DNA of 64,000 nt from Massilia putida (GTDB lineage: Bacteria; Pseudomonadota; Gammaproteobacteria; Burkholderiales; Burkholderiaceae_D). The stretch spans positions 1,860,001 through 1,924,000 of the forward strand of contig NZ_CP019038.1 of assembly GCF_001941825.1 (NCBI RefSeq), read 5' to 3'. Below the pieces are notes generated by a model. It was not told where the DNA came from. It searched no databases and saw nothing but the letters and a program-made list of their open reading frames with translations. The translations under genes were made by a program, and so were the position numbers. Below are positions 57,214 through 64,000 of the stretch, piece by piece. How positions within the stretch are numbered: the first letter of the stretch is position 1; every line of letters starts with the position of its first letter.

Positions 57214-58170
57214 ATGATTTTCGCTCACCTGACCAAACACTGGATGGCCCGTCGTCGCCAGTACAGCCTGTCGTCGTGGATCCTGTGCATCGCGCGCAGC
57301 CTGCGCGTGCTGGCGTATTACCGCGACCACCGCGCGCTGTGCCGGCTCGGCGTCTACCGCAACCACGTCGCCGGCTCGGCCAACGACGACCTGTTCCACC
57401 ACCTCAGCCACCGCGACTACCTCATCAAGGGCCTCAGTCCGCGCCAGCGCGTGCGGGCCGTGCTGAGCCACTACCGTTTCGAGGAAACGACGTTCAACGA
57501 CGTCTACCTGGACGCCGTCTACGGCCAGCGCTGCCTCCCGCTGTGGCAGCACGAGGCCGAGGGCAGCACCTTCATGATCCAGCTGGAAATGGCGTCGCGC
57601 AGCAATGCCGAAGGCGACCTCACCGTCGCGCTCATCGCGGACGGCAAATGCCTGCACCGCCTGTCCTTCAGCTGGCTCGAAGGCGCGATGGTGGGCGTCG
57701 ACATGCCCATCGTTCCCTTCATCGCGCGCAACCAGGGCCGCTGGATCGATTCCGGCGCCGCGTTCGAAGCGTTCGAGCGCATCTTCCCGAACAACTCGCC
57801 CAGCTTCTTCTGCTTCGCGGCCATTCAGGGCATCGCGCTGGCGCTCGGCATGGACAAGGTCGTGGCGATCCGTAGCGAAGCGCACGTCGCCTACGACCCC
57901 GACCCGGAAAAACATTTCGCCAACGCGTACGACGGCTTCTGGAGGATCCTCGGCGGCGAGGAAATGCCGGGCCGCGACGGCTATCTGATCGCGCTGCCGT
58001 TCTACGTGAAGCCGCTGTCCGAAATGCCGTCCAAGCACCGCAAGCGCGCGGCCCTGCGGCGCGAGCACTGGCGCCTGATCGGCGAATCGTCGCGGTCCGT
58101 CGTGCAGCGCCACCTGCTGCACGCGCGGGCGCACGTGGCGCATCCGGCGGCGATTCCCGAGCCGGCCTGA
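57214..58170 (+). CDS. VirK/YbjX (DUF535) family protein
   Basis: 318 residues. RVLAYYRDHRALCRLG near the start, DGKCLHRLSFSWLEG in the middle and a PNNSPSFFCFAAIQGIALALG segment match the DUF535 family that includes E. coli YbjX and Shigella VirK. These proteins affect envelope stability or surface protein display; the reaction is unknown. GGAG lies eight bases before the ATG. It stands alone; the 270-base gap before it shows nothing I can identify. Confidence 0.8.
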   Translation: MIFAHLTKHWMARRRQYSLSSWILCIARSLRVLAYYRDHRALCRLGVYRNHVAGSANDDLFHHLSHRDYLIKGLSPRQRVRAVLSHYRFEETTFNDVYLDAVYGQRCLPLWQHEAEGSTFMIQLEMASRSNAEGDLTVALIADGKCLHRLSFSWLEGAMVGVDMPIVPFIARNQGRWIDSGAAFEAFERIFPNNSPSFFCFAAIQGIALALGMDKVVAIRSEAHVAYDPDPEKHFANAYDGFWRILGGEEMPGRDGYLIALPFYVKPLSEMPSKHRKRAALRREHWRLIGESSRSVVQRHLLHARAHVAHPAAIPEPA

Positions 58171-58177
58171 ACGTCAT

Positions 58178-58195
58178 CCGGCCGACATCGGCCGG
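58178..58195. terminator. Palindrome after the VirK-like gene
   Basis: CCGGCCGA and TCGGCCGG pair perfectly around two bases, just past the stop codon. No T-run follows; it may be a weak terminator. Confidence 0.4.
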
Positions 58196-58229
58196 CCGAC
58201 TGCCACGACGGCTGTCCGTCTGCGCGATA

Positions 58230-58259
58230 ATGATCCTCTGAACAAAACCGGAGGATCAT
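58230..58259 (+). promoter_or_regulatory. Hairpin covering the Shine-Dalgarno of the yqhD-like gene
   Basis: ATGATCCTC (58230-58238) is the exact reverse complement of GAGGATCAT (58251-58259), which contains the ribosome binding site GGAGG one base before the TTG start. The 12-base loop TGAACAAAACCG is unpaired. In RNA this stem would hide the ribosome binding site. Alternatively it is a DNA operator. Confidence 0.5.
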
Positions 58260-58260
58260 C

Positions 58261-59418
58261 TTGCACAACTTCGACTTCCACAATCCCACCCGCATCCTGT
58301 TCGGCGACGGCCAGATCGAGCGCATCGGGACACTGGTTCCGCCGGAGGCCCGTGTCCTCGTGCTGTATGGCGGCGGCAGCATCCGCGCCAACGACACGTA
58401 CGACGCGGTGATGGCCGCGCTGGCCGGCCGCACCGTGTTCGAGTTCGGCGGCATCGAACCGAATCCCACTTGCGAAACCCTGTCGGAGGCCATCGCGCTC
58501 GTGCGCCGCGAACGCGTGGACTTCCTGCTGGCCGTGGGCGGCGGCTCCGTGATCGACGGCACCAAGTTCGTGGCGGCCGGCGCCCTGCTCGACGCCGATC
58601 CGTGGACCATCCTCGAGCAGCACGCGGCCAACGTGCATGCCGCGCTGCCCATCGGCGTCGTGCTGACCCTGCCGGCGACCGGTTCCGAGATGAACGCGGG
58701 CGCGGTCATCACGCGCAAGCGCACGCAGGAGAAATTCGCGTTCATTTCGCCCGCCGTGTTTCCGCAGTTCGCCGTGCTCGACCCGACGCGCACCTACACG
58801 CTGCCCGCGCGCCAGGTCGGCAACGGCGTCGTCGACGCGTTCGTGCACGTGATCGAGCAATATATGACCGTGCCCGCCCAGGCCAAGGTGCAGGACCGCT
58901 TTGCCGAAGGCCTGCTGCTGACGCTCGTCGAGGACGGCCCGCGCGCACTGGCCACGCCGCAAGCGTATGACGTGCGCGCCAACCTGATGTGGACGGCCAC
59001 GCTGGCCCTGAACGGCCTGATCGGCACCGGCGTGCCGCAAGACTGGTCCACGCACATCATCGGCCACGAGCTGACCGCGTTGTATGGGCTCGACCACGCG
59101 CAGACGCTGGCGGTCGTGCTGCCGGCGATGCTGCGCGTGCGCCGCGCCGCCAAGCGGGACAAGCTGCTGCAATACGCGGCGCGCGTATGGGACATCCATG
59201 CCGGCGACGAGGACGCGCGCATCGACGCGGCCATCGACCGCACGGAAGACTTCTTCCGCACCATGGGCGTCGGCACGAAACTGTCCGACTACGACCTGGG
59301 CCGCGACGCGATCCCGGCCGTGATCGCCGCACTGGAGGCGCACGGCATGACCGCCATGGGCGAGACCGGCGACGTCACGCTGGACGTGGCGCGCGACGTG
59401 CTCGAAGGCGCGCTCTAG
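58261..59418 (+). CDS. yqhD: NADPH-dependent iron/zinc alcohol dehydrogenase, YqhD-like
   Basis: 385 residues, starting at TTG with GGAGG directly upstream. The N-terminus HNFDFHNPTRILFGDGQIE and FEFGGIEPNP are near-identical in pattern to E. coli YqhD; LLAVGGGSVIDGTKF binds the cofactor. Metal ligands Asp and His lie in VVDAFVHVIEQY, and two more His in GHELTALYGLDHAQ. It reduces short-chain and peroxidation-derived aldehydes with NADPH. No regulator gene is adjacent; the upstream hairpin may control translation. Confidence 0.9.
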   Translation: MHNFDFHNPTRILFGDGQIERIGTLVPPEARVLVLYGGGSIRANDTYDAVMAALAGRTVFEFGGIEPNPTCETLSEAIALVRRERVDFLLAVGGGSVIDGTKFVAAGALLDADPWTILEQHAANVHAALPIGVVLTLPATGSEMNAGAVITRKRTQEKFAFISPAVFPQFAVLDPTRTYTLPARQVGNGVVDAFVHVIEQYMTVPAQAKVQDRFAEGLLLTLVEDGPRALATPQAYDVRANLMWTATLALNGLIGTGVPQDWSTHIIGHELTALYGLDHAQTLAVVLPAMLRVRRAAKRDKLLQYAARVWDIHAGDEDARIDAAIDRTEDFFRTMGVGTKLSDYDLGRDAIPAVIAALEAHGMTAMGETGDVTLDVARDVLEGAL

Positions 59419-59426
59419 CCACACCC

Positions 59427-59457
59427 GTTCCGCGCGTCGGCCGGCGGCGCGCGGAAC
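59427..59457 (+). terminator. Hairpin after the yqhD-like gene
   Basis: GTTCCGCGCG (59427-59436) and CGCGCGGAAC (59448-59457) pair perfectly over ten bases with an 11-base loop, nine bases past the stop. The T-run is absent, but the stem is very strong. Confidence 0.6.
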
Positions 59458-59522
59458 CATCGGCTTTACAACATGTCTATTAGCAGACGCACCATAAAAA
59501 GGCGCGCTGTGCTACACTCGCG

Positions 59523-59604
59523 CCTTCGCTAGGGGTCCTGGGAGTTCGCTTCCCGGGTGAGAGATACCCTCCGTACCTGATCTGGATAATGCCAGCGAAG
59601 GAAA
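59523..59604 (+). promoter_or_regulatory. TPP riboswitch (THI element)
   Basis: The core matches the thiamine pyrophosphate aptamer: paired ends CCTTCGCT and AGCGAAGG, the AGGGGTCC segment, GGGTGAGAGATACCC, then ACCTGATCTGGATAATGCC. All conserved blocks are in order and spacing. TACACT at 59513-59518 just upstream is a likely -10 box, placing the transcript start at the riboswitch. It precedes the TonB-dependent receptor gene by about 97 bases and should repress it when thiamine pyrophosphate is plentiful. Confidence 0.96.
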
Positions 59605-59701
59605 GCGCAACGCAGCTCCCATCCTTGTTTGCCCTTCCCCCGTTGGCTCCGGCTTTTAGAAGAAAGCAGCGTGCCCATCGCGGCGCGAAAACGAGCAAAC
59701 C

Positions 59702-61834
59702 ATGAACCGTCAATTGAAGTACACCGCAGCCGCGTATGCCATCGCGCAAGCCTTCGTCGCGAACGCGCACGCACAGGACACCACCCGCCCCGTCGCCGAA
59801 GTCATCGTGACGGGCAACCGCTTCATCGCCGTCGACCGCGCCAGCGTCGGCGGCTTCGGCGAGGCGTCGCTGTTCGACACCCCGGCCTCCATCACCGCCA
59901 TCGGCCGCACGCAGATGCAGGACCTGTCGATCCGCTCGACGACCGAGGCGATGCGCTTCGACGCGTCCGTCGCCGACGCCTACAACGCCGTCGGCTATGC
60001 CGAACAATTCTCGATCCGCGGCTTCGCCCTGGACAACAACTACAGCTACCGCAAGGACGGCTTCGCGATCCCGGGCGACACCCAGATCCCGCTGGAGAAC
60101 AAGGAACGCATCGAAGTGCTGAAAGGCCTCGCGGGCCTGACGGCCGGCATCGCCACGCCGGGCGGCATCGTCAACTACGTGACCAAGCGCCCGACGAACA
60201 CGCCGCTGCGCTCCGCCACCGTGGAGGTGAGCGAACGCGGGACCTTGTACGGCACCGTGGATCTCGGCGGCCGTTTCGACGACCGCCGCTTCGGCTACCG
60301 CATCAACGCGTCCAGCGCCGACATCCACCCGTACGTGCGCGGCGCCAACGGCGACCGCCAGTTCGTGTCGGCCGCGTTCGACTGGCAGATCACGCCCGAT
60401 GCGCTGCTCCAGCTGGACATGGATTACCAGCGCAAGGCCCAGATCACGGCGCCCGGCTTCCAGCTGATCCGCAACGAGGTGCTGCCGACGGGCGTGTCGC
60501 CCAAGATGCTGCTGAACGACCAGCCGTGGACGCGCCCCGTCAAGACGAAGGACAGCAACCTGGGCCTGCGCTTCGAATACAAGCTCGCCCCTAGCTGGCT
60601 CGCGACCGTGGCCGCCAACAAGCACTGGTTCAAGCGCGACGACTTCACCGCCTTCCCCTACGGTTGCAGCAACGAGGGCGCGGGCTATTATCCGGGCTAC
60701 TGTTCCAACGGCGACTACGACGTCTACGACTACCAGAGCACGGGCGAGCGCAAGTCGCCGTGGGGCGTGCAGGCGCAGGTGCAAGGCAAGTTCGCGACCG
60801 GCATGATCCGCCATGCCCTCACGGTCGGCACCTCGTACTCCGAGCGGCACGACAGCTTCGGCGATTACGTCTACGACTACGTCGGCTACAGCAATCTGTG
60901 GCACCCGCTCGTGACGCCGCACGTGGCGGCCACCCGCGTGACGGGCCCCGTGTTCGAGCGCCGCAGCGACGAGGAACGCGCCCTGTTCGCCCAGGACATC
61001 GTGAGCCTGACCGACCGGCTGACCGTGCACGCGGGCCTGCGCCACGTCCAGGTCAAGCGCAGCGAATTCGTCGACGAGGCCACCGGCTACGTGCACAGCG
61101 ACGACTCGTTCCTGCTGCCGAGCGCCGCCCTCGTGTTCAGCCCCGCGCGCGACTGGAACGTGTACGCCGCCGTCAGCCACGGCCTGCAGCACGGCGGCAT
61201 CGCGCCGATGCAGACGACGAACGAGAACCAGGTGCTGGCGCCGCAGCGTTCGCACCAGGTCGAGATCGGCGCCAAGGCCGCGCTGGACAATGGCATCAAC
61301 CTGTCGGCCGCGCTGTTCCAGATCCGCCAGGGCCTGGAGTACACGGACGCGCACAACACGTTCGTGCGCAACGGTAAAGAAACCCACCGCGGCCTGGAAT
61401 TGACGGCGCAGGGCAAGGTCACGCCGGCGCTGGACTGGAGCCTGTCGTTGATGGCCCTGAACACGCGCCAGGAAGGGACTAGCCAGGCAAGCATCGACGG
61501 CAAGCGCGTGACGGACGTCCCCGCGTTCAAATCGACGGCGTGGGTGCAGTATGCCGTGGCCGCGGTCCCGGGCCTGAAGCTGGACGGCACGTGGCAGTAC
61601 TCGGGCAAGAAAGCGTTCGACGTCGCAAACACGGTGTTCGTGCCGGATTACCACGTGTTCGGCGTGGGCGCGTCGTACGGCGTGAAATGGGGCGCGACGA
61701 ACGTCACGCTGCGCGCGCGGGCCGAGAACCTGTTCGACAAGTTCTACTGGCGCGACGTGACGCCGGAGCTGGGCGGCTACCTGCTGCCGGGGGCGCCGCG
61801 GACGTTCAGGGCATCGGCGCAGTTCGATTTCTAA
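59702..61834 (+). CDS. TonB-dependent outer membrane receptor, TPP-controlled
   Basis: 710 residues. Signal peptide (MNRQLKYTAAAYAIAQAFVA, cleaved near AHAQ), plug domain (VGGFGEASLFDTPASITAIG, then EQFSIRGFALDN and IEVLKGLAGLTAGIATPGG), and a 22-strand beta-barrel ending in the terminal phenylalanine of FRASAQFDF. The barrel is of the siderophore-receptor type by layout, but the TPP riboswitch implies uptake of thiamine or a precursor across the outer membrane. Convergent with a kinase and PnuC-like transporter pair that could complete the import route. Confidence 0.9.
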   Translation: MNRQLKYTAAAYAIAQAFVANAHAQDTTRPVAEVIVTGNRFIAVDRASVGGFGEASLFDTPASITAIGRTQMQDLSIRSTTEAMRFDASVADAYNAVGYAEQFSIRGFALDNNYSYRKDGFAIPGDTQIPLENKERIEVLKGLAGLTAGIATPGGIVNYVTKRPTNTPLRSATVEVSERGTLYGTVDLGGRFDDRRFGYRINASSADIHPYVRGANGDRQFVSAAFDWQITPDALLQLDMDYQRKAQITAPGFQLIRNEVLPTGVSPKMLLNDQPWTRPVKTKDSNLGLRFEYKLAPSWLATVAANKHWFKRDDFTAFPYGCSNEGAGYYPGYCSNGDYDVYDYQSTGERKSPWGVQAQVQGKFATGMIRHALTVGTSYSERHDSFGDYVYDYVGYSNLWHPLVTPHVAATRVTGPVFERRSDEERALFAQDIVSLTDRLTVHAGLRHVQVKRSEFVDEATGYVHSDDSFLLPSAALVFSPARDWNVYAAVSHGLQHGGIAPMQTTNENQVLAPQRSHQVEIGAKAALDNGINLSAALFQIRQGLEYTDAHNTFVRNGKETHRGLELTAQGKVTPALDWSLSLMALNTRQEGTSQASIDGKRVTDVPAFKSTAWVQYAVAAVPGLKLDGTWQYSGKKAFDVANTVFVPDYHVFGVGASYGVKWGATNVTLRARAENLFDKFYWRDVTPELGGYLLPGAPRTFRASAQFDF

Positions 61835-61847
61835 CGTAGCCTGCAAA

Positions 61848-61953
61848 CCGTCGTTTCCGGCATTGCCGGAAACGGCTTCCCGCGCAGGCGGAAACCCATA
61901 CCGAGGCGACTGCGGATATTTAGTATGGGTTCCCGCTTTCGCGGGAACGACCG
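61848..61953. repeat. Family A intergenic repeat
   Basis: The left part has CCGTCGTTTCCGGCATTGCC and its inverted partner, then CTTCCCGCGCAGGCGGAAAC; the right arm is GTTCCCGCTTTCGCGGGAAC. It lies between convergent genes, and its right arm is read as the last codons of the kinase gene. Confidence 0.75.
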
Positions 61954-62474
61954 GTGGGCGGGCCAATCAGTTCTTCCACCTGCCGCAAGCGCGCCTCGAG
62001 TTCCCCCGTCAACAACGTGAACGGAATCCCGCGTGCATCGAGCACGTCCAGCAGCTGCGCATGCACCCGCTGCCGCACCTCTTCCGACTCGCGCTGCAGC
62101 CCGTCCGGCACCCACGGCAGATCGGGCGCCGCGACGAGCGTCCAGGCATAGTCGTGCGCCGCTTCCAAAGCAAGCAGGTCGGCCGGCACGCGCCCCCAGT
62201 AGACGCGGCTGTACACGGCCGTCATCAACGGCGTCGTGTCGACGAACAGGAAGTCCCGCACGCGCGCGTCGTCCGCCAGCACCTGCTCGCGTGCGCGCTG
62301 GGTGCGCGCGATGCCGACCTGGTCGTCCTCGCGCGGCACGCGCGCGTTGACCTCCACGAATTCGCGCAGGTATTCCGCCACCCACAGCGTGCCGTAGCGC
62401 GCCGCCAGCGCCTGCGCCAAGGTCGACTTGCCCGTCGATTCCGCGCCCAGCAGGGCGATCCGCTTCGGCGTCAT
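61920..62474 (-). CDS. NadR-like AAA ATPase/kinase of a vitamin salvage pair
   Basis: 184 residues. A P-loop GAESTGKS at 10-17, then WVAEYLREFVE and DTTPLMTAVYSRVYWG, typical of the ribosylnicotinamide-kinase-like domain of NadR. No nucleotidyltransferase domain is present. The ATG overlaps the stop of the pnuC-like gene (TGATG). It would trap the imported vitamin by phosphorylation: nicotinamide riboside in the known family, thiamine if the pair is part of the TPP-controlled route. The final residues RSRESGNPY are encoded by a family A repeat. Confidence 0.78.
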   Translation of the reverse strand: MTPKRIALLGAESTGKSTLAQALAARYGTLWVAEYLREFVEVNARVPREDDQVGIARTQRAREQVLADDARVRDFLFVDTTPLMTAVYSRVYWGRVPADLLALEAAHDYAWTLVAAPDLPWVPDGLQRESEEVRQRVHAQLLDVLDARGIPFTLLTGELEARLRQVEELIGPPTGRSRESGNPY

Positions 62475-63103
62475 CACACGCCCCCGGCCACCGGCACGCC
62501 GGCGGGCGGCGCCGCATCGGCACGCGCGGCCGCCGTCCACGCGCGCAGGCCCAGCACGGCCAGCACGACGAACACGGCGTACAGGATCGCCGTCAGGTGC
62601 AGGCCCTTGTAGACGTACAGCCCCACGTACAGCACGTCGACGACGATCCACGTGTGCCAGTTCTCGATCTTCTTTTTCGCCGTGAGCAGCTGGCCCAGCA
62701 GGCTGCCGGCCGTGAGGAAGCCGTCCATATGCGGCACGTCCGTGTCCGTGAAGGCTTTCAGGAACGCCGACAGCGCGACAAAACCGATGGCCCAGCCGGC
62801 CAGCGACGCGATCCAGCCCGGGCGCGTCAGGCGCGTCACGGGCAGCGGCCTGCCCTCGGCGCCGCGCAGCCACTGCCACCAGCCCCAGATCGAGGCGGCG
62901 ATGAACACGCCCTGCAAGCCGGCGTCGCCGTACAGGCGGGCGCCTGCGAACACGACGCCGTACGTGGCCGACGAGACGATGGCGAAGAACCAGCCCCAGT
63001 GATTGCGCAGGATCGTGAGCACGACCGTCGCGACCGACAGGACAAAGCCGAGCAGTTCGAGCGGCGTGGTGGTGAAGCCAAGCAGGACCAGGGTATCGTT
63101 CAT
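62474..63103 (-). CDS. PnuC-family vitamin transporter
   Basis: 209 residues with seven membrane helices, the PnuC layout. Family signatures are SVATVVLTILRNHWGWFFAI, GWWQWLRG and NWHTWIVVDVLYVGLYVYKG. PnuC takes up nicotinamide riboside; the related PnuT takes up thiamine, and the two cannot be separated by eye. It is coupled to a NadR-like kinase gene and lies beside a TPP-controlled outer membrane receptor. No TPP riboswitch is visible upstream of this gene itself. Confidence 0.85.
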   Translation of the reverse strand: MNDTLVLLGFTTTPLELLGFVLSVATVVLTILRNHWGWFFAIVSSATYGVVFAGARLYGDAGLQGVFIAASIWGWWQWLRGAEGRPLPVTRLTRPGWIASLAGWAIGFVALSAFLKAFTDTDVPHMDGFLTAGSLLGQLLTAKKKIENWHTWIVVDVLYVGLYVYKGLHLTAILYAVFVVLAVLGLRAWTAAARADAAPPAGVPVAGGV

Positions 63104-63171
63104 GGAAGAAGAGATGCGGGCGAGTCGGCGATTATGGAAGGAGCCGGACGTTTATGCAACCCGGCGGACGA

Positions 63172-63189
63172 GTGTCCGTTTCCGGACAC
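63172..63189. promoter_or_regulatory. Palindrome upstream of a sigma-54 promoter (likely activator site)
   Basis: GTGTCCG (63172-63178) and CGGACAC (63183-63189) are exact inverted repeats around TTTC, 62 bases before the -24 box. This is the position of an upstream activator sequence for an enhancer-binding protein. Confidence 0.6.
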
Positions 63190-63251
63190 CGTTGCCCGCC
63201 GCCGGGCAGTGCGAAGAGCCCACACGCCCTCCTCCTCCAGGGAAACCATGC

Positions 63252-63267
63252 TGGCACGCGCCTTGCA
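63252..63267 (+). promoter_or_regulatory. Sigma-54 (RpoN) promoter
   Basis: TGGCAC-N5-TTGCA at 63252-63267 matches the -24/-12 consensus exactly. The start of transcription would lie about 12 bases on, some 20-25 bases before the ATG at 63302. The palindrome upstream supports activator-dependent expression. Confidence 0.8.
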
Positions 63268-63301
63268 ACACAGGCAGCATCGCAACGCATCGCCGCCAAT
63301 C

Positions 63302-64000
63302 ATGGACCAGGCCCTCAGTCTCGACATCATCCGCCGCCGCACCCGCCTGCGCGTCGCCGGCACGCTTTTGCTGCTCGGCGGCCTGTGCGCCGGCGCGTGG
63401 GGCTTGAACCGCATGCTGCGCCCCGGCGTCTCGGTCGAGGACGTCGTCATCGCGCAGGTCCGGCGCGGCAACGTCGACAACACGGTGGGCGCATCCGGCA
63501 TCGTCATCCCCGTGCGCGAGGAAGTGGTGGCGAGTCCGGGCGCGAGCCGCGTCGCGAAGGTTCACGCCAAGCCCGGCCAGCCAGTACGGGCGGGCGACCT
63601 GCTGCTGGAACTGGACGACCGCGAGATCCGCCTCGCGCTGGAAGCGTTGAAGGAACAACTGGCGCAGCAGGACAACCGCATCGCGACCCTGACGCAGGAA
63701 CTGCAGCAGAAGCGCACGCAGATCTCAAGCAGCATCGAACTGCTGGAAATCGACCTGCAGGCCGCGCGCGCCACCTTGGAACGCAGCGAGAAGCTGCGCT
63801 CGAGCGGTCTCGTATCGGGCGAGAACCTGCTGACGGCGGAACTGAACGTCAAGCGCACGGAGATCCAGCTGCGCCAGCAGCGCGCCCTGCTCGAGGACAC
63901 GCGCCGCACTACGGCCAGCAACATCGCCGCCGCCGACCTGCAGAAAGCGATCCTGCAAAAGCAGATCGCGCAGCAGGATCAACTGCTGGACCGCACCCGC
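63302..64000 (+). CDS. HlyD-family membrane fusion (efflux adaptor) protein, 3' truncated
   Basis: 233 codons are visible, the frame being open at the window end. One N-terminal membrane helix (LRVAGTLLLLGGLCAGAWGL) is followed by a lipoyl-like half motif (VHAKPGQPVRAGDLLLELDD) and a long coiled-coil hairpin from about 105 onward, rich in Gln, Leu and Glu. This is the layout of MacA/HlyD-type adaptors that link inner membrane transporters to an outer membrane channel. The sigma-54 promoter implies inducible control. The transporter genes probably lie just beyond the window. Confidence 0.88.
   Translation, partial: MDQALSLDIIRRRTRLRVAGTLLLLGGLCAGAWGLNRMLRPGVSVEDVVIAQVRRGNVDNTVGASGIVIPVREEVVASPGASRVAKVHAKPGQPVRAGDLLLELDDREIRLALEALKEQLAQQDNRIATLTQELQQKRTQISSSIELLEIDLQAARATLERSEKLRSSGLVSGENLLTAELNVKRTEIQLRQQRALLEDTRRTTASNIAAADLQKAILQKQIAQQDQLLDRTR

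Noticed and set aside
63104..63171. TPP riboswitch upstream of the pnuC-like gene
   Set aside because: None of the conserved aptamer blocks is present on the minus strand.

Overview
The window reads as a chromosomal segment of a high-GC betaproteobacterium. Burkholderiales, most likely Oxalobacteraceae (a Massilia-like genome), fits best: the dapC-dapD-pilU-arsC-like-dapE-prmB run, the FeeM-type N-acyltransferase, the YXWGXW and DUF4124 small exported proteins and the GC-rich codon use all point that way. This placement is an inference from gene content; no rRNA or tRNA gene is present to confirm it. I see no phage, no intact insertion sequence and no CRISPR array.

Layout. 1-3.4 kb: end of an acyltransferase, then htpG on the minus strand with a good sigma-32 promoter and a clear terminator. 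3.3-7.2 kb: an ECF42-type sigma factor operon (VOC protein, YciI, double YciI, sigma factor) behind a promoter that matches the ECF42 motif, followed by a decayed GyrI-like gene. 7.2-13.5 kb: LysR/GST/SMR, MocR/EamA, RidA and an aminotransferase. 13.7-15 kb: a REC-PAS-GGDEF protein. 15.2-21 kb: a minus-strand three-gene operon (alkyl-DHAP-synthase-like flavoprotein, GlpD-like dehydrogenase, FGGY kinase) with a divergent AraC regulator. 21-23.4 kb: an exported GH31 glycosidase. 23.9-31.9 kb: the lysine/diaminopimelate genes dapC, dapD and dapE mixed with pilU, an ArsC/Spx-like gene and prmB, then ABC-F yheS. 32-41 kb: CheW, HDOD, M2 peptidase, FapA-like protein, an OmpR/EnvZ-type pair and small exported proteins. 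41-43 kb: an IS1595 remnant, a candidate small RNA and an AraC regulator. 43-48 kb: an EamA transporter and a three-subunit GMC (gluconate-2-dehydrogenase type) dehydrogenase. 48-54 kb: an EAL/GGDEF receptor, FeeM, PhzF and LysR. 54-59.5 kb: MFS, aldo-keto reductase, GST, VirK/YbjX and a YqhD-like alcohol dehydrogenase. 59.5-63.1 kb: a TPP riboswitch, a TonB-dependent receptor, a NadR-like kinase and a PnuC-like transporter. 63.2 kb to the end: a sigma-54 promoter driving a truncated HlyD-family adaptor gene.

Two families of short palindromic repeats (A: C-G-rich arms resembling TTCCCGCGAAAGCGGGAA; B: GTAGGGTGGACGGC) fill many of the intergenic gaps and in places supply stop codons or the C-terminal tail of a gene. 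The features I find most worth following are the ether-lipid-like operon at 16-20 kb, the ECF42 operon with its promoter, the sigma-54 promoter plus palindrome at 63.2 kb, the candidate anti-Shine-Dalgarno small RNA near 41.4 kb, the hairpin that covers the ribosome binding site of the yqhD-like gene, and the TPP-controlled vitamin uptake locus. All family assignments were made by reading motifs by eye; none has been checked against a database.
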